The translations under genes and the position numbers were made by a program. The notes below the pieces were generated by a model. It saw only the letters and a list, made by a program, of their open reading frames with translations. It was not told the DNA's origin and did not search any database. 63,482 nucleotides of DNA from Consotaella salsifontis (GTDB taxonomy: Bacteria > Pseudomonadota > Alphaproteobacteria > Rhizobiales > Rhizobiaceae), in assembly GCF_900167365.1 (NCBI RefSeq), contig NZ_FUXL01000021.1, positions 1 to 63,482 on the forward strand. Reading direction: 5' to 3'. This document shows, one piece after another, positions 19,297 through 28,679 of this stretch (positions are counted from its first letter, which is position 1; each line of letters opens with the position of its first letter).

Positions 19297-21755
19297 ACCT
19301 CCCACTGCCGACACTGCCGGTCAGCGCCGTCCTGCCGCGCCTCCTCGAGGCGCTCGGCTCGGGAACGGGCGCCGTCCTCGTCGCCCCGCCCGGCGCCGGC
19401 AAGACGACGCTCGCTCCGCTCGCACTCCTCGACGCGCCTTTCATGGAGAGGCGCCGGCTGATTCTGGTGGAGCCGCGTCGGCTCGCCGCGCGCGCCGCTG
19501 CCCGCCGCATGGCCGAACTTCTCGGTGAGGCGGTGGGCGAGACCGTCGGATGGCGCATGCGCCTCGACACCCGCGTGTCGCGCAAGACGCGCATAGAGGT
19601 GGTGACGGAGGGCGTGTTCACGCGCATGATCCTGACCGACCCGGAGCTTGCCGGGGTCGCCGCCGTCCTGTTCGACGAATTCCACGAGCGCTCGCTCGAC
19701 GGCGATTTCGGGTTGGCGCTGGCGCTCGACGTGCGCTCGGCACTGCGCGAGGATCTCAGGATCGTGGCGATGTCGGCGACGCTCGATGGCGCGCGTGTCG
19801 CCAGCCTCCTCGGCGATGCGCCGGTGATCGAGAGCGCGGGGCGCTCCTTTCCTGTCACCATCGGCCATCGCGACCGGCCGGGCACGAAATCCGTCGAGGA
19901 TGCCGTGGTCGAGGCGGTGCTCGCCGCGCTCGCCGAGGAGAGGGGCTCGATCCTGGTCTTCCTGCCGGGACAGCGCGAGATCGAGCGCGTTGCCGAGGCG
20001 CTTGCGTCGCGCGTCGCCGGGGGCGTGCTGGTCGCGCCGCTCTATGGCGCAATGGACGGGGCGGCGCAGGACCGGGCGATCCGGCCGGCGCCCGAGGGAA
20101 CGCGCAAGGTGGTGCTCGCCACTTCCATCGCCGAGACCTCGCTGACCATCGACGGGGTGACGGTCGTCATCGACAGCGGCCTGAAGCGCGTTCCGGTGTT
20201 CGAGCCGGCGACGGGGCTCACGCGGCTCGAGACCGCCCGCGTCAGCCAGGCGGCGGCAACGCAACGGGCCGGGCGCGCCGGCCGCACGGCCCCTGGCGTC
20301 GCGATTCGCCTGTGGCGCGAGGAGCAGACGGCGGCGCTGGAGCGCTTCGACCGGCCGGAAATCCTGTCCAGCGACCTTTCTGGCCTCGTTCTCGACTGTG
20401 CCGCCTGGGGGGCGAGCGATCCGACGACGCTCGCCTTCCTCGATGCGCCGCCGGCTCCCGCCCTTGCCGAGGCGCGGGCGCTGCTCCTCGACCTCGGTGC
20501 TCTCGATGGGGACGGGCGCCTGACGGAGATCGGCGAGGAGATGCGCGCGCTGCCGCTGCCGCCGCGCCTCGCCCACATGGTTGCTGCGGCACCGCCGGCA
20601 GAGCGGCGGACGGCGGCCGAACTGGCGGTGCTTCTCACCGAACGCGGGCTGGGTGGCAACGACATCGACCTCGGCGAGCGGCTGCGGCGATTTCGTGGCG
20701 ATCGCTCGCCAAGGGCGAAAGCCGCCGCGGGTCTGGCAAGCCGGCTCGCCGGAACCGGCGGGTGCGCTGACACACCCGAAACCGGGGAGCCGGGGGCGCT
20801 TTTGGCGCTGGCCTATCCCGACCGTGTGGCGGCAGGGCGCGGAGCGCGCGGCGAGTTCGTCCTCGCCAACGGGCGAGGCGGAACGCTCGATCAGGCTTCG
20901 CCGCTTGCCGCCGAGCCCTTCGTCGTGGTCGCCGAACTCCAGGGCCAGGCGCGGGCGGGGCGCATTCTCTCCGCCGCCGCCATCTCGCGCAGTGCCATCG
21001 AGGCGGTTCTCGAGACCCGTATCGTCGTGGAGGAGCACGTCAGCTTCGACAGGGCCAGCGGCGGTGTCAGGGCGCGGCAGGCGCGCCGGCTCGGCCGCGT
21101 GGTTCTTCAGGAGGCGCGGCTCGCCGTGCCGAGCGGCGAAGCGACGACAAGGGCACTTGCGGAGGGCATCCGCGAACTCGGGCTTTCGGCCCTGCCCTTT
21201 GGCAAGGAAGGCGAGCGGCTTCTCGCGCGGCTGCGGTTTCTCGCCCGCGCCTTCGGATCGCCCTGGCCAGACTTGTCCGACGAGGCCCTTCTTGCCGGCG
21301 TCGAGGATTGGCTTCTTCCCTTCGCGCCGGGGGCGGTGCGGCTGTCGGATTTCTCGCCGGGGCTTCTGTGCGAGGCGCTGCGCGCCCTTGTGCCCGCCGA
21401 ATACCAGCGCCGGCTCGATGCGCTCGCCCCCTCGCACTTTCTCGCGCCGTCGGGCTCGAACGTGCCCATCCGCTACGAGGAGGATGGCGCGGTGCTGGCG
21501 GTGCGGGTCCAGGAGCTTTTCGGCATGGCCGAGCATCCCGCCATCGCCGATGGCCGCTTTCCGCTGACCGTGGAGCTTCTGTCGCCCGCGCACCGGCCGA
21601 TCCAGATCACCCGCGACATTCCCGGCTTCTGGCGCGGCTCGTGGAGGGACGTCCGGGCCGATCTCAGGGGCCGCTATCCCAAGCACTTTTGGCCGGAAGA
21701 CCCCGCAAGTGCCGCGCCGACGGCACGCGCCAAGCCAAAAGTGGAGAAAAGATGA
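19293..21755 (+). CDS. hrpB: ATP-dependent helicase HrpB
   Basis: This 820-residue DEAH-type helicase shows Walker A VAPPGAGKTT (about 30-39), motif Ia EPRRLAARAAARRM, DEFHER in place of DEAH (normal for HrpB), motif III MSATLD, and QRAGRAGRTAPG for motif VI. The HA2-like region and the C-terminal HrpB domain (to PxxxWP, here KHFWPEDPAS) are present, so it is full length. The start is a TTG at 19293 that overlaps the ynjD stop (TTGA), which suggests coupling to the transporter operon. Its cellular role is not well defined; it is assumed to act on RNA. Confidence 0.93.
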   Translation: MNLPLPTLPVSAVLPRLLEALGSGTGAVLVAPPGAGKTTLAPLALLDAPFMERRRLILVEPRRLAARAAARRMAELLGEAVGETVGWRMRLDTRVSRKTRIEVVTEGVFTRMILTDPELAGVAAVLFDEFHERSLDGDFGLALALDVRSALREDLRIVAMSATLDGARVASLLGDAPVIESAGRSFPVTIGHRDRPGTKSVEDAVVEAVLAALAEERGSILVFLPGQREIERVAEALASRVAGGVLVAPLYGAMDGAAQDRAIRPAPEGTRKVVLATSIAETSLTIDGVTVVIDSGLKRVPVFEPATGLTRLETARVSQAAATQRAGRAGRTAPGVAIRLWREEQTAALERFDRPEILSSDLSGLVLDCAAWGASDPTTLAFLDAPPAPALAEARALLLDLGALDGDGRLTEIGEEMRALPLPPRLAHMVAAAPPAERRTAAELAVLLTERGLGGNDIDLGERLRRFRGDRSPRAKAAAGLASRLAGTGGCADTPETGEPGALLALAYPDRVAAGRGARGEFVLANGRGGTLDQASPLAAEPFVVVAELQGQARAGRILSAAAISRSAIEAVLETRIVVEEHVSFDRASGGVRARQARRLGRVVLQEARLAVPSGEATTRALAEGIRELGLSALPFGKEGERLLARLRFLARAFGSPWPDLSDEALLAGVEDWLLPFAPGAVRLSDFSPGLLCEALRALVPAEYQRRLDALAPSHFLAPSGSNVPIRYEEDGAVLAVRVQELFGMAEHPAIADGRFPLTVELLSPAHRPIQITRDIPGFWRGSWRDVRADLRGRYPKHFWPEDPASAAPTARAKPKVEKR

Positions 21756-21832
21756 CGAGCTGCATATAAAAAAAGCTCTGTCAATGAGCTGTTCCGTTGA
21801 CCGATCGTCGCACGAATCGCAAAACGCGATCC

Positions 21833-23203
21833 ATGGACCAGCCCGCCCGCACCAATCTCGGTTTCGGTTTCGCATCCACGACGATGCGTGAAAGCCAGCG
21901 TCTCCGTCTGGCAACTCTCGTGCGCTTGCGCTGGCTGGCGGTTGCCGGCCAGACGGCGACCTGCTTCCTCGTCGCCTTCGGTCTCGGCTATCCTCTGCCG
22001 CTCGGCTGGTGCCTCGTCCTGATCGTCGCATCTGCGGCGCTGACCATGCTGCTGTGGGCCTCCAACTCCGCGAGCTGGCGTCTTTCGCTGCGGGAGACGA
22101 CGGCAGTGCTCGCCTTCGACATCGTGCAGCTGTCGGGCCTGCTCTATTTGACGGGTGGGCTGGAAAATCCCTTCGTCATTCTCCTCATCGTTCCGGCGGT
22201 CATCGCCTCGGCAACGCAACCGACCTCGACCACGGTGGCACTGGGCGCGCTCGCCGTGGCTTCCACCACGTTTCTCGCCTTCTTTCATCTGCCGCTGCCC
22301 TGGCCGAACGGTACAGGGCTGGCGCTGCCCGGCTTCTACCTCGCGGGGCTGTGGTTCGCCGTCGCCGTTTCCGTCGCCTTCGCCTCCATCGTCATTCACT
22401 GGCAGGCGAGCGAGGCGCGCGCGCTTTCCGACGCATTGGCCGCGACCGAGCTGGTGCTCCAGCGCGAGCAGCATCTCTCGGCACTCGATGGCTTGGCCGC
22501 CGCCGCCGCGCACGAGCTGGGCACGCCGCTTTCCACCATCGCCCTCATCGCCAAGGACATGGGCGCCAGCGTGCCCGCGGACGATCCCCGGCGCGAGGAT
22601 GTCGAACTCCTGATCACCCAGTCGCGTCGCTGCCGGGAAATTCTCAAGCGGCTGGCGAGCCTTGCCGCCGACTCCGAGGAGCACATGGCGCGGCTCCAGC
22701 TTCTCTCGCTGGTCGAGGACGTGGTGGCGCCGCATCGCAACTTCGGCATCACCATTCACGTGGCCGGAGGAGAGCGCGACGGGCCGGAGCCGGTGACGCG
22801 GCGCAACGCGGGCGTTCTCTACGGTCTTGGCAACCTCGTCGAAAACGCGGTCGACTTCGCCGAAAGCGAGGTGCTCGTCACCGTCGAATGGTCGCGGGAC
22901 GAGGTGAGGATCACCATCACAGACGACGGCCCCGGCTTCAGCCCGGAGGCGCTGACGCGGATCGGCGACCCCTATATGGCCGATCGCGAGCGGCCGCAGA
23001 GAAATGCCGGCGGGGGGCTCGGGCTCGGGCTCTTCATCGCGAAAATCCTGATCGAGCGCTCGGGCGCCGCGATCGCCTTCACCAACCGGCGCGATAAGGG
23101 GCGCACCGGTGCTATCGTAAAAGTTGTGTGGCCGCGCGAGACTTTCGCGATCAGCGCCAAAGAAGATTTTTCAGAGCAGTCTCTATTGGTTGAAAGGACG
23201 TGA
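21833..23203 (+). CDS. actS: redox sensor histidine kinase ActS/RegB/PrrB type
   Basis: I chose the ATG at 21833 (456 residues); a TTG 12 codons earlier is possible. Six membrane segments (about 30-190) include the conserved GGLENPFVILL loop implicated in quinone sensing in RegB. The kinase part has the phospho-acceptor H-box AAAHELGTPLSTIAL (His near 227) and RRCREIL with the redox-active cysteine (near 267, equivalent to Cys265 of Rhodobacter RegB). The N-box LGNLVENAVDF, G1 DDGPGF and G2 GGGLGLGL are intact. It phosphorylates ActR, encoded just downstream, under low oxygen or reducing conditions. Confidence 0.92.
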   Translation: MDQPARTNLGFGFASTTMRESQRLRLATLVRLRWLAVAGQTATCFLVAFGLGYPLPLGWCLVLIVASAALTMLLWASNSASWRLSLRETTAVLAFDIVQLSGLLYLTGGLENPFVILLIVPAVIASATQPTSTTVALGALAVASTTFLAFFHLPLPWPNGTGLALPGFYLAGLWFAVAVSVAFASIVIHWQASEARALSDALAATELVLQREQHLSALDGLAAAAAHELGTPLSTIALIAKDMGASVPADDPRREDVELLITQSRRCREILKRLASLAADSEEHMARLQLLSLVEDVVAPHRNFGITIHVAGGERDGPEPVTRRNAGVLYGLGNLVENAVDFAESEVLVTVEWSRDEVRITITDDGPGFSPEALTRIGDPYMADRERPQRNAGGGLGLGLFIAKILIERSGAAIAFTNRRDKGRTGAIVKVVWPRETFAISAKEDFSEQSLLVERT

Positions 23204-23266
23204 TCTTCGTGCTTCAAGACAAGATGACGCTGCGCCAAAGTGAAACAGGCCGAAGGAGGTTCAGTC

Positions 23267-23839
23267 ATGCTGGTGGATGAGGGCGTTTCAATTGCGGCGC
23301 GGCCTGGCGTCTCGGACGAACGTTCGATTCTCTTGGTGGATGACGATCGTCCGTTCCTGACGCGGCTTGGCCGCGCCATGGAACAACGCGGCTTCAGCGT
23401 CACCATGGCGGCGAGCGTGGCGGAAGGTCTGGCCGCGGCCGCCAACGGCACGCCGGCCTATGCCGTGGTCGACATGCGGCTCGGCGACGGCAACGGCCTC
23501 GAGGTGGTCCAGGCGCTCCAGAAGGCCCGCGAGGACGTCCGGGTCGTGGTGCTGACGGGCTACGGCAACATTGCGACGGCTGTCACGGCGGTCAAGCTGG
23601 GCGCCGTGGACTATCTCGCCAAGCCGGCGGACGCCGACGAGGTCATCGCGGCGCTGATGCATGGGCCCGACGCCAAGGCGGAGCCGCCGGAAAACCCGAT
23701 GTCGGCCGACCGCGTGCGGTGGGAGCACATCCAGCGCGTCTACGAGCTATGCGACCGTAACGTCTCCGAGACGGCCCGGCGCCTTTCCATGCACCGCCGC
23801 ACACTGCAGCGCATCCTCGCCAAGCGCGCCCCGCGCTGA
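23267..23839 (+). CDS. actR: redox response regulator ActR/RegA/PrrA type
   Basis: The ATG at 23267 has a strong GAAGGAGG seven bases upstream, which decides this start over a GTG nine codons earlier. The 190-residue protein has a receiver domain (acidic pocket SILLVDDDRPFL, phospho-acceptor Asp in VVDMRLGDGNG, Thr in VVLTGYG, Lys in LAKPAD) and a C-terminal Fis-type helix-turn-helix (NVSETARRLSMHRRTLQRIL). This helix is almost invariant in the RegA family. It should control genes for respiration, carbon and nitrogen fixation or pH/redox response with ActS. Confidence 0.94.
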   Translation: MLVDEGVSIAARPGVSDERSILLVDDDRPFLTRLGRAMEQRGFSVTMAASVAEGLAAAANGTPAYAVVDMRLGDGNGLEVVQALQKAREDVRVVVLTGYGNIATAVTAVKLGAVDYLAKPADADEVIAALMHGPDAKAEPPENPMSADRVRWEHIQRVYELCDRNVSETARRLSMHRRTLQRILAKRAPR

Positions 23840-23879
23840 TCCTGCCGGAAAAGCCGCCGCTCTTTATGGCGGTGGATGC

Positions 23880-24371
23880 TCAGGAGGCGTCGAACTCCAG
23901 CGGATTGGCGGCCCATTCCGCCTGAAGCAGGCGATCGGCGGCGAGCCGGGAAAAGCGGAGCATGAGAGCCTTGCGCGTCGCCGGCGCGAGGCGATGCTCC
24001 GGCGCCTCCCGAAGAATCTCCGCGCCGTAGCCGTCCGACAGAATCAGGCCGCAGCTTTCCGGGAAGATGTCCAGCGGTACGCCGGGATGGGTGGCGAAGA
24101 ACAGCTGGTCGCTGTCGCGCCGGTAATCGGGCCATTTTCGGTCGACGCGGAAGTCCTCGATCGAGGTCTTGATCTCAATGATCAAAAAGTCGCCCTTGGA
24201 GGTCAGGCAAAGCAGATCGGCGCGTCTGCCGGAAGCCAGAGGCACTTCGGCGAGAAGCGAGACGCGGTGTTCGGCCATCAGGCGCTGAACGCCGCGGCGC
24301 ACCATCATCGCGCGATCCGACTGGCGACCGTCGACAAGGGGATCGATTCGGTGGGCGGAAACCAAAGGCAT
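23880..24371 (-). CDS. mmcB: MmcB family DNA repair protein (PD-(D/E)XK nuclease-like)
   Basis: The ATG at 24371 starts a 163-residue protein (MPLVSAHRIDPLVDGRQSDR). The core RRADLLCLTSKGDFLIIEIKTSIEDF contains the D...ExK pattern of PD-(D/E)XK nucleases, followed by the family-typical RKWPDYRRDSDQLFFAT. MmcB proteins (COG5321) in Caulobacter are SOS-regulated and linked to ImuABC mutagenesis. A longer upstream reading frame would overlap cueR and lacks a ribosome site. I saw no obvious LexA box in the short region upstream. Confidence 0.85.
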   Translation of the reverse strand: MPLVSAHRIDPLVDGRQSDRAMMVRRGVQRLMAEHRVSLLAEVPLASGRRADLLCLTSKGDFLIIEIKTSIEDFRVDRKWPDYRRDSDQLFFATHPGVPLDIFPESCGLILSDGYGAEILREAPEHRLAPATRKALMLRFSRLAADRLLQAEWAANPLEFDAS

Positions 24372-24414
24372 GGGCCGAGTGATAGCTCGGCCGACGACGC
24401 CGGGGCAAGCGCCG

Positions 24415-24810
24415 TCAGGCGATGCTCTCGCCGGCGATTTCCTCCAGGATCGGGCAGTCGGGGCCTTCGCCGCCGTGGCATCGTTCGGTGAGGGTGCCAA
24501 GCGCCCGCTTCAGGGAGTTCAGTTCCTCGATCTTCCGGTCGATCTCGGCCATGCGGCGCCGCGCCAGGCGGCGCACGTCCTCCGAATGGCGGTTGTCGTC
24601 CTTGTAGAGCGCGAGGAGCCTTCTCGCTTCTTCGATGGAGAAGCCAAGGGAGCGCGAACGCTGCAGAAAGCGCAGGAGGTGGATGTCGCGCTCCTGATAG
24701 TCGCGATATCCATTGGCGGCCCTTCCCGGTGTCACCAGGCCGACTTCCTCGTAGTAGCGGATTGTTTTCGGCGGCAGCCCCGACCGGCGGGATGCCTCCC
24801 CGATATTCAT
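24415..24810 (-). CDS. cueR: CueR-like Cu(I)-responsive MerR family regulator
   Basis: The 131-residue protein begins with the MerR helix-turn-helix MNIGEASRRSGLPPKTIRYY, continues through the long dimerisation helix and ends with the CueR metal loop C-HGGEGPD-CPIL, two Cys separated by seven residues as in Cu(I)/Ag(I)/Au(I) sensors. It would activate copper export genes by twisting long-spacer promoters. None of the neighbours is a copper ATPase or chaperone, so its targets lie elsewhere. A purine-rich GAGAGGCGAG lies upstream of the ATG. Confidence 0.87.
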   Translation of the reverse strand: MNIGEASRRSGLPPKTIRYYEEVGLVTPGRAANGYRDYQERDIHLLRFLQRSRSLGFSIEEARRLLALYKDDNRHSEDVRRLARRRMAEIDRKIEELNSLKRALGTLTERCHGGEGPDCPILEEIAGESIA

Positions 24811-25038
24811 CGAATGCTCTCGCCTCTCCTGGATCGTCGATTGAACCCAAATGTCGCAAGCATTGACGCCGTCAACTGTGACCCGCCCGCAACAAAGGTT
24901 TGTTAACCATATTTGGTTTTAGTTTGGTGCGTTGTCAGTCAAGGGGCCGCAGCGTACCACAGGAACGGCTAATCCGTACCTGTTGCTGCCTGCGCTCCCG
25001 TTCGCCATCACGCGTCGCAGCCTCGGACCAGGGTGTAC

Positions 25039-25842
25039 ATGACCAAATCATCGATTTTCCTTGGGGCCGCCTTTGCGGCGGCTCTGGTTGTCACATTGAG
25101 CGGCTGCGCTTCAACCGACCAGTCGGCGTCGAACGCTTCGCGAGCCATCGCGCGCGTGACCTCGGCCTATGCCAATCCGACGCCTCCTGATGGCGGCACG
25201 TTCGGCGCGGTGCCCGCCACGGCCTATGCGGCCATGGAGGACGACGGCCTGAAGTTGCCGGCGGTGCCCACCGCCAAGATCGATCCCAAGTTCCTGCGCC
25301 AGCGCGTGATCTACGCGAGCGACTACGAGCCGGGAACCGTCGTGGTCGATACGCCGCATCGCTTCCTCTATGTCGTCGAGCGCGGCGGCACCGCCATGCG
25401 CTATGGCATCGGCGTCGGCAAGGACGGCTTCTCCTGGTCCGGCGAGGCGAAGATCGGCGACAAGCAGCATTGGCCGAAGTGGTTTCCGCCCAACGAGATG
25501 ATCGATCGCCGCCCCGACCTCGAGCCGTATCGCGGCGTCGGCATGGATCCAGGCCTGACGAACCCCCTCGGCGCGCGCGCCCTTTATCTGCACCAGAACG
25601 GCCGCGACACGCTCTATCGCCTCCACGGCTCGCCGGAATGGTGGTCGATCGGCAAGGCCATGTCGTCGGGCTGCATTCGTCTGATCAATCAGGACATCAT
25701 CGACCTTTACGAACGCGTACCGCCGGGGGCGCGAGTGGTCGTGCTCCAGGGCAAGGAGCGCATGGTGGACCTCAACAAGCCGGCGAAAAAGTCGGCATCG
25801 GCAAAGTCCGCCGCAATAAAGACAAAGAGCAAGAAGAGCTAA
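25039..25842 (+). CDS. L,D-transpeptidase (YkuD family) lipoprotein
   Basis: The ATG at 25039 gives 267 residues. The signal peptide ends in a lipobox LSGC (Cys near 23), so it should be lipid-anchored, probably to the outer membrane. The YkuD domain (about 100-245) contains the catalytic HGSPEWWSIGKAMSSGCIRL (His, then Ser-x-GCIRL). The C-terminus is Lys-rich. It makes 3-3 cross-links or attaches proteins to peptidoglycan. A strong terminator follows at 25897. Confidence 0.93.
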   Translation: MTKSSIFLGAAFAAALVVTLSGCASTDQSASNASRAIARVTSAYANPTPPDGGTFGAVPATAYAAMEDDGLKLPAVPTAKIDPKFLRQRVIYASDYEPGTVVVDTPHRFLYVVERGGTAMRYGIGVGKDGFSWSGEAKIGDKQHWPKWFPPNEMIDRRPDLEPYRGVGMDPGLTNPLGARALYLHQNGRDTLYRLHGSPEWWSIGKAMSSGCIRLINQDIIDLYERVPPGARVVVLQGKERMVDLNKPAKKSASAKSAAIKTKSKKS

Positions 25843-25896
25843 GGGGTCGGCCTGACGAGGCTTGATCCAAGTCTATCGGGCGGGGGACCGCCAGTG

Positions 25897-25935
25897 GAGC
25901 CGGATACTTCGGGGGAAGTGTCCGGCTCTTTCTTT
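25897..25935 (+). terminator. intrinsic terminator after L,D-transpeptidase gene
   Basis: GAGCCGGATACTTC (25897-25910) pairs with GAAGTGTCCGGCTC (25915-25928, one T-G pair) around GGGG and is followed by TTTCTTTT. Confidence 0.9.
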
Positions 25936-26063
25936 TGATAGACCGATGGTGCGGGCTCGGCGGTCGCGCGCAGCGGCTGACCCCATCTTTGGGCGTTTTG
26001 GCCCAAGAGAGAACCGCCCGACCGCCGCGCGCTGACTTTTCGGCGCGCCCGCTCCTCGGACGG

Positions 26064-27668
26064 TCAGTTCAGCTCGGTGATTCGCCCGTCCGTGCCCGGC
26101 TCATACGGCTCGTTGGACTTCTGCAGATATTCGACCACGACGTCTTCCAGCGCCGGCCCGAAATCGTAGGCCTTCTCGCCCTTGTCGGTGAAGACGTGAT
26201 AGCCGTCGCCGCCGGCGCGCATGAAGTTGTTGGAGACGACGAGATAGGTCTTGTCGGGATCGATGGGCTTCCAGGCGCCATCCTCCATCGCCTCGACCTG
26301 CCGAATGCGGTACTCGCCGGGCTTTCCCGACCTTGACCAGGAGAACTTCAGCCCCGCGACCTGGGGGAAGCGCCCGGCGCCGTCCTCCACCTGGCTGACG
26401 CCGTTCTCGAGGGCCTCGACCAGGGCATCGCCCTTGATCTCGAAGGTCGACAGCGTGTTCTGGAAGGGCAGCACGGTCAGCACTTCGCCCATGGTGATGT
26501 CGCCGGCATCGATGGAGGCCCTGAGCCCGCCGCCATTGACGATGGCGATGGAGGCGCCCTGTCCCTTGACGTGGTCGAGCATCGCATCGGCGACGAGATC
26601 TCCCATCGGGCATTCCCTGGCGCGGCACACCTCGCGCGAGCCGTCGATCGCCGCCGCCGCGTGGCCGACGACCTTCTGACGGATCTCGTCCAGGGGCTTC
26701 GCCAGCTCGGCGACTCGCGCCTTCACCGCCTCGTCCTCCGGGCGTGAGGCATCGAGCAGGATGGGATCTCCCTTGGCTTCCGTCACCTTGCCGGCATCGT
26801 CGAACGTCACCTCGATCTCGCCGAGATACTTGCCGTAGGCGTAGGCCTGGACGATCGGCACCTCGGTGCCGTCCGGCGACTTCACCATGGTCGGATAGGG
26901 GCCGGCGGCGTGCTCGTCGGAGTTGGAGAGCAGCGTGTGGGAGTGGCCTCCGACGATGACGTCGAGGCCGTCGACGGCGGCGGCGATCCGCTGGTCGGCG
27001 TCATAGCCCGAATGGCTGAGGAGGATGATCTTGTCGACGCCGTCCTTGGAGAGCCGTTCCACCTCGGCCTTCACCGCCGGCACGGGATCGGTGAAGTCGA
27101 TGGACTTGCCGGCCGAGGTCAGCTCGGCGTTGTCCTGGGGCGTCAGGCCGATGACGCCGATCTTCTGCCCGTTCTTCTCAATCACGGCGGACGCTTTGAC
27201 GAGGTCGTGGATCGCCGGTTCGCGGCTCGTGTCGGCGTTGGCCATCAGCAGGGGAAAGGGCAGTTCCTTCGCGAAATCGGCAAGCGTTTCGGGGCCATTG
27301 TCGAACTCGTGATTGCCGACGGCCATGGCCTCGTAGCCGGCATCCTTCATGAACTCCGCTGCCGCCTTGCCGCGATAGTGGGTGTAGAAGAGCGAGCCCT
27401 GGAACTGGTCGCCGGCATCGAGCACCAGAACGTTCTCGAACTTCGCCTTCTCGTCGGCGATCGCCTTCACCATCCGCGCCGACCCGCCGAAGCACTTGTT
27501 CTCGGTGATGTCGTCGCCGCTGCAGGTGGAGTCGTATTTGTTGATCGGCTCGATCCGGCTATGGAAGTCGTTGCTGTGGAGGATCGTCAGCTTCCATTCG
27601 GCCGCCGCCGGGCCGGCAAGGGCCGCGCCGAAGGCAAGGGCCGCGGTGGTGAGATAAAGCGATTTCAT
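26064..27668 (-). CDS. periplasmic 5'-nucleotidase/metallophosphatase (UshA family)
   Basis: This 534-residue protein has a signal peptide (cut near AAA-EW). The metallophosphatase domain shows ILHSNDFHSRIEP (metal-binding Asp and His), DAGDQFQGS, GNHEFDNG, LLSHSGYDAD and GGHSHTLL. The C-terminal nucleotide-binding domain shows NGGGLRASIDAGDI and SNNFMRAGGDGYHVF. All dimetal ligands are present. It should hydrolyse nucleotides in the periplasm to salvage nucleosides and phosphate. It stands alone between a terminator and a divergent HAD gene. Confidence 0.94.
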   Translation of the reverse strand: MKSLYLTTAALAFGAALAGPAAAEWKLTILHSNDFHSRIEPINKYDSTCSGDDITENKCFGGSARMVKAIADEKAKFENVLVLDAGDQFQGSLFYTHYRGKAAAEFMKDAGYEAMAVGNHEFDNGPETLADFAKELPFPLLMANADTSREPAIHDLVKASAVIEKNGQKIGVIGLTPQDNAELTSAGKSIDFTDPVPAVKAEVERLSKDGVDKIILLSHSGYDADQRIAAAVDGLDVIVGGHSHTLLSNSDEHAAGPYPTMVKSPDGTEVPIVQAYAYGKYLGEIEVTFDDAGKVTEAKGDPILLDASRPEDEAVKARVAELAKPLDEIRQKVVGHAAAAIDGSREVCRARECPMGDLVADAMLDHVKGQGASIAIVNGGGLRASIDAGDITMGEVLTVLPFQNTLSTFEIKGDALVEALENGVSQVEDGAGRFPQVAGLKFSWSRSGKPGEYRIRQVEAMEDGAWKPIDPDKTYLVVSNNFMRAGGDGYHVFTDKGEKAYDFGPALEDVVVEYLQKSNEPYEPGTDGRITELN

Positions 27669-27856
27669 GGCTCATGCCCTTTCGCCGGGGATGAAACAGG
27701 TCGCGGCAGCCAGAGGAGAGGCGTCGATCGCCGTGACTCGCCTGACCGCTCGCGAGCGACTATAGGCTGAATCCTGGACAGTTTCATGAGCGATCCGCCG
27801 TCTTCATCCCTCGCCAGGCCGGGCGATGAAGACTGCTCCTCAGCCTCGGGAGGCCT

Positions 27857-28564
27857 ATGACCCGCTCCACGCGCCTTTCGACCATCGGTTTCGACGCCGA
27901 CGACACGCTCTGGCAGAACGAGCGCTTCTTTCGCCTGACGGAGGAGCGCTTCACCGCGCTTCTGGCGCCTCATGCGCCGGACGAGGACTTGCCGCAGCGG
28001 CTTCTCGCGGCCGAGCGGCGCAACCTCTCCGCCTATGGCTTCGGCATCAAGGGCTTCGTCCTGTCGATGATCGAAACGGCGATCGAGGTGACTGATGGGG
28101 CGGTGCCGGCGCGCGTCATCGGCGAGATTCTCGGCGCCGGCCGCGAGATGATGCGCCACCCTGTGGAGACGCTTCCCCACGTTCATGAGACGCTGGAGCG
28201 CCTGTCGGAGGATTTCACCCTCGTCCTCGTCACCAAGGGCGACCTTTTCGATCAGGAGCGCAAGCTCGCCGCCTCGGGGCTCGGCGCCTTCTTCGACGGG
28301 GTGGAGATCGTTTCCGCCAAGACGGCCGACACGTACCGCAAGGTCTTCTCGCGCCATGGCGAAGGGGCCCAGCGGGCGATGATGGTGGGCAACTCGCTGA
28401 AATCGGACATCTGCCCGGCGATCGAGGCCGGCGCCTTTGCCGTCCATGTGCCGCACGAACTCACCTGGGTTCTGGAGCACGAGACGGCGCCGCAGGACAG
28501 TCCGCGCTTCTTCGAGATCGACCACCTGGGCGAGCTTCAAACGCTCGTTGAACGCCTGCGTTGA
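27857..28564 (+). CDS. HAD family hydrolase
   Basis: The 235-residue protein has HAD motif [10 protein letters not shown] (nucleophile and acid Asp at about 12 and 14), motif II Thr in LVTKGD, the motif III Lys in [11 protein letters not shown] and motif [13 protein letters not shown]. The helical cap lies between motifs I and II (class I). It is a YjjG/HAD-IA type phosphatase with an unknown substrate, cytoplasmic. GGGAGG lies upstream of the ATG. Malate synthase follows 115 bases later. Confidence 0.88.
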   Translation: MTRSTRLSTIGFDADDTLWQNERFFRLTEERFTALLAPHAPDEDLPQRLLAAERRNLSAYGFGIKGFVLSMIETAIEVTDGAVPARVIGEILGAGREMMRHPVETLPHVHETLERLSEDFTLVLVTKGDLFDQERKLAASGLGAFFDGVEIVSAKTADTYRKVFSRHGEGAQRAMMVGNSLKSDICPAIEAGAFAVHVPHELTWVLEHETAPQDSPRFFEIDHLGELQTLVERLR

Positions 28565-28679
28565 TACAACGCTGCGACGGCTTCATCGGCGCGATGCGGT
28601 TCTTGGCTTGCCTCGCGCCCCACAAGATTCAAATGTGATGACGAATCGTCGCCGCGCGGGCGCGCAAGAGGAGACAGGC

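Noticed and set aside
19155-22031. 958-codon minus-strand frame opposite hrpB
   Set aside because: It is the longest frame in the window but is wholly antisense to hrpB and the ends of ynjD and actS, and shows no recognisable domain.
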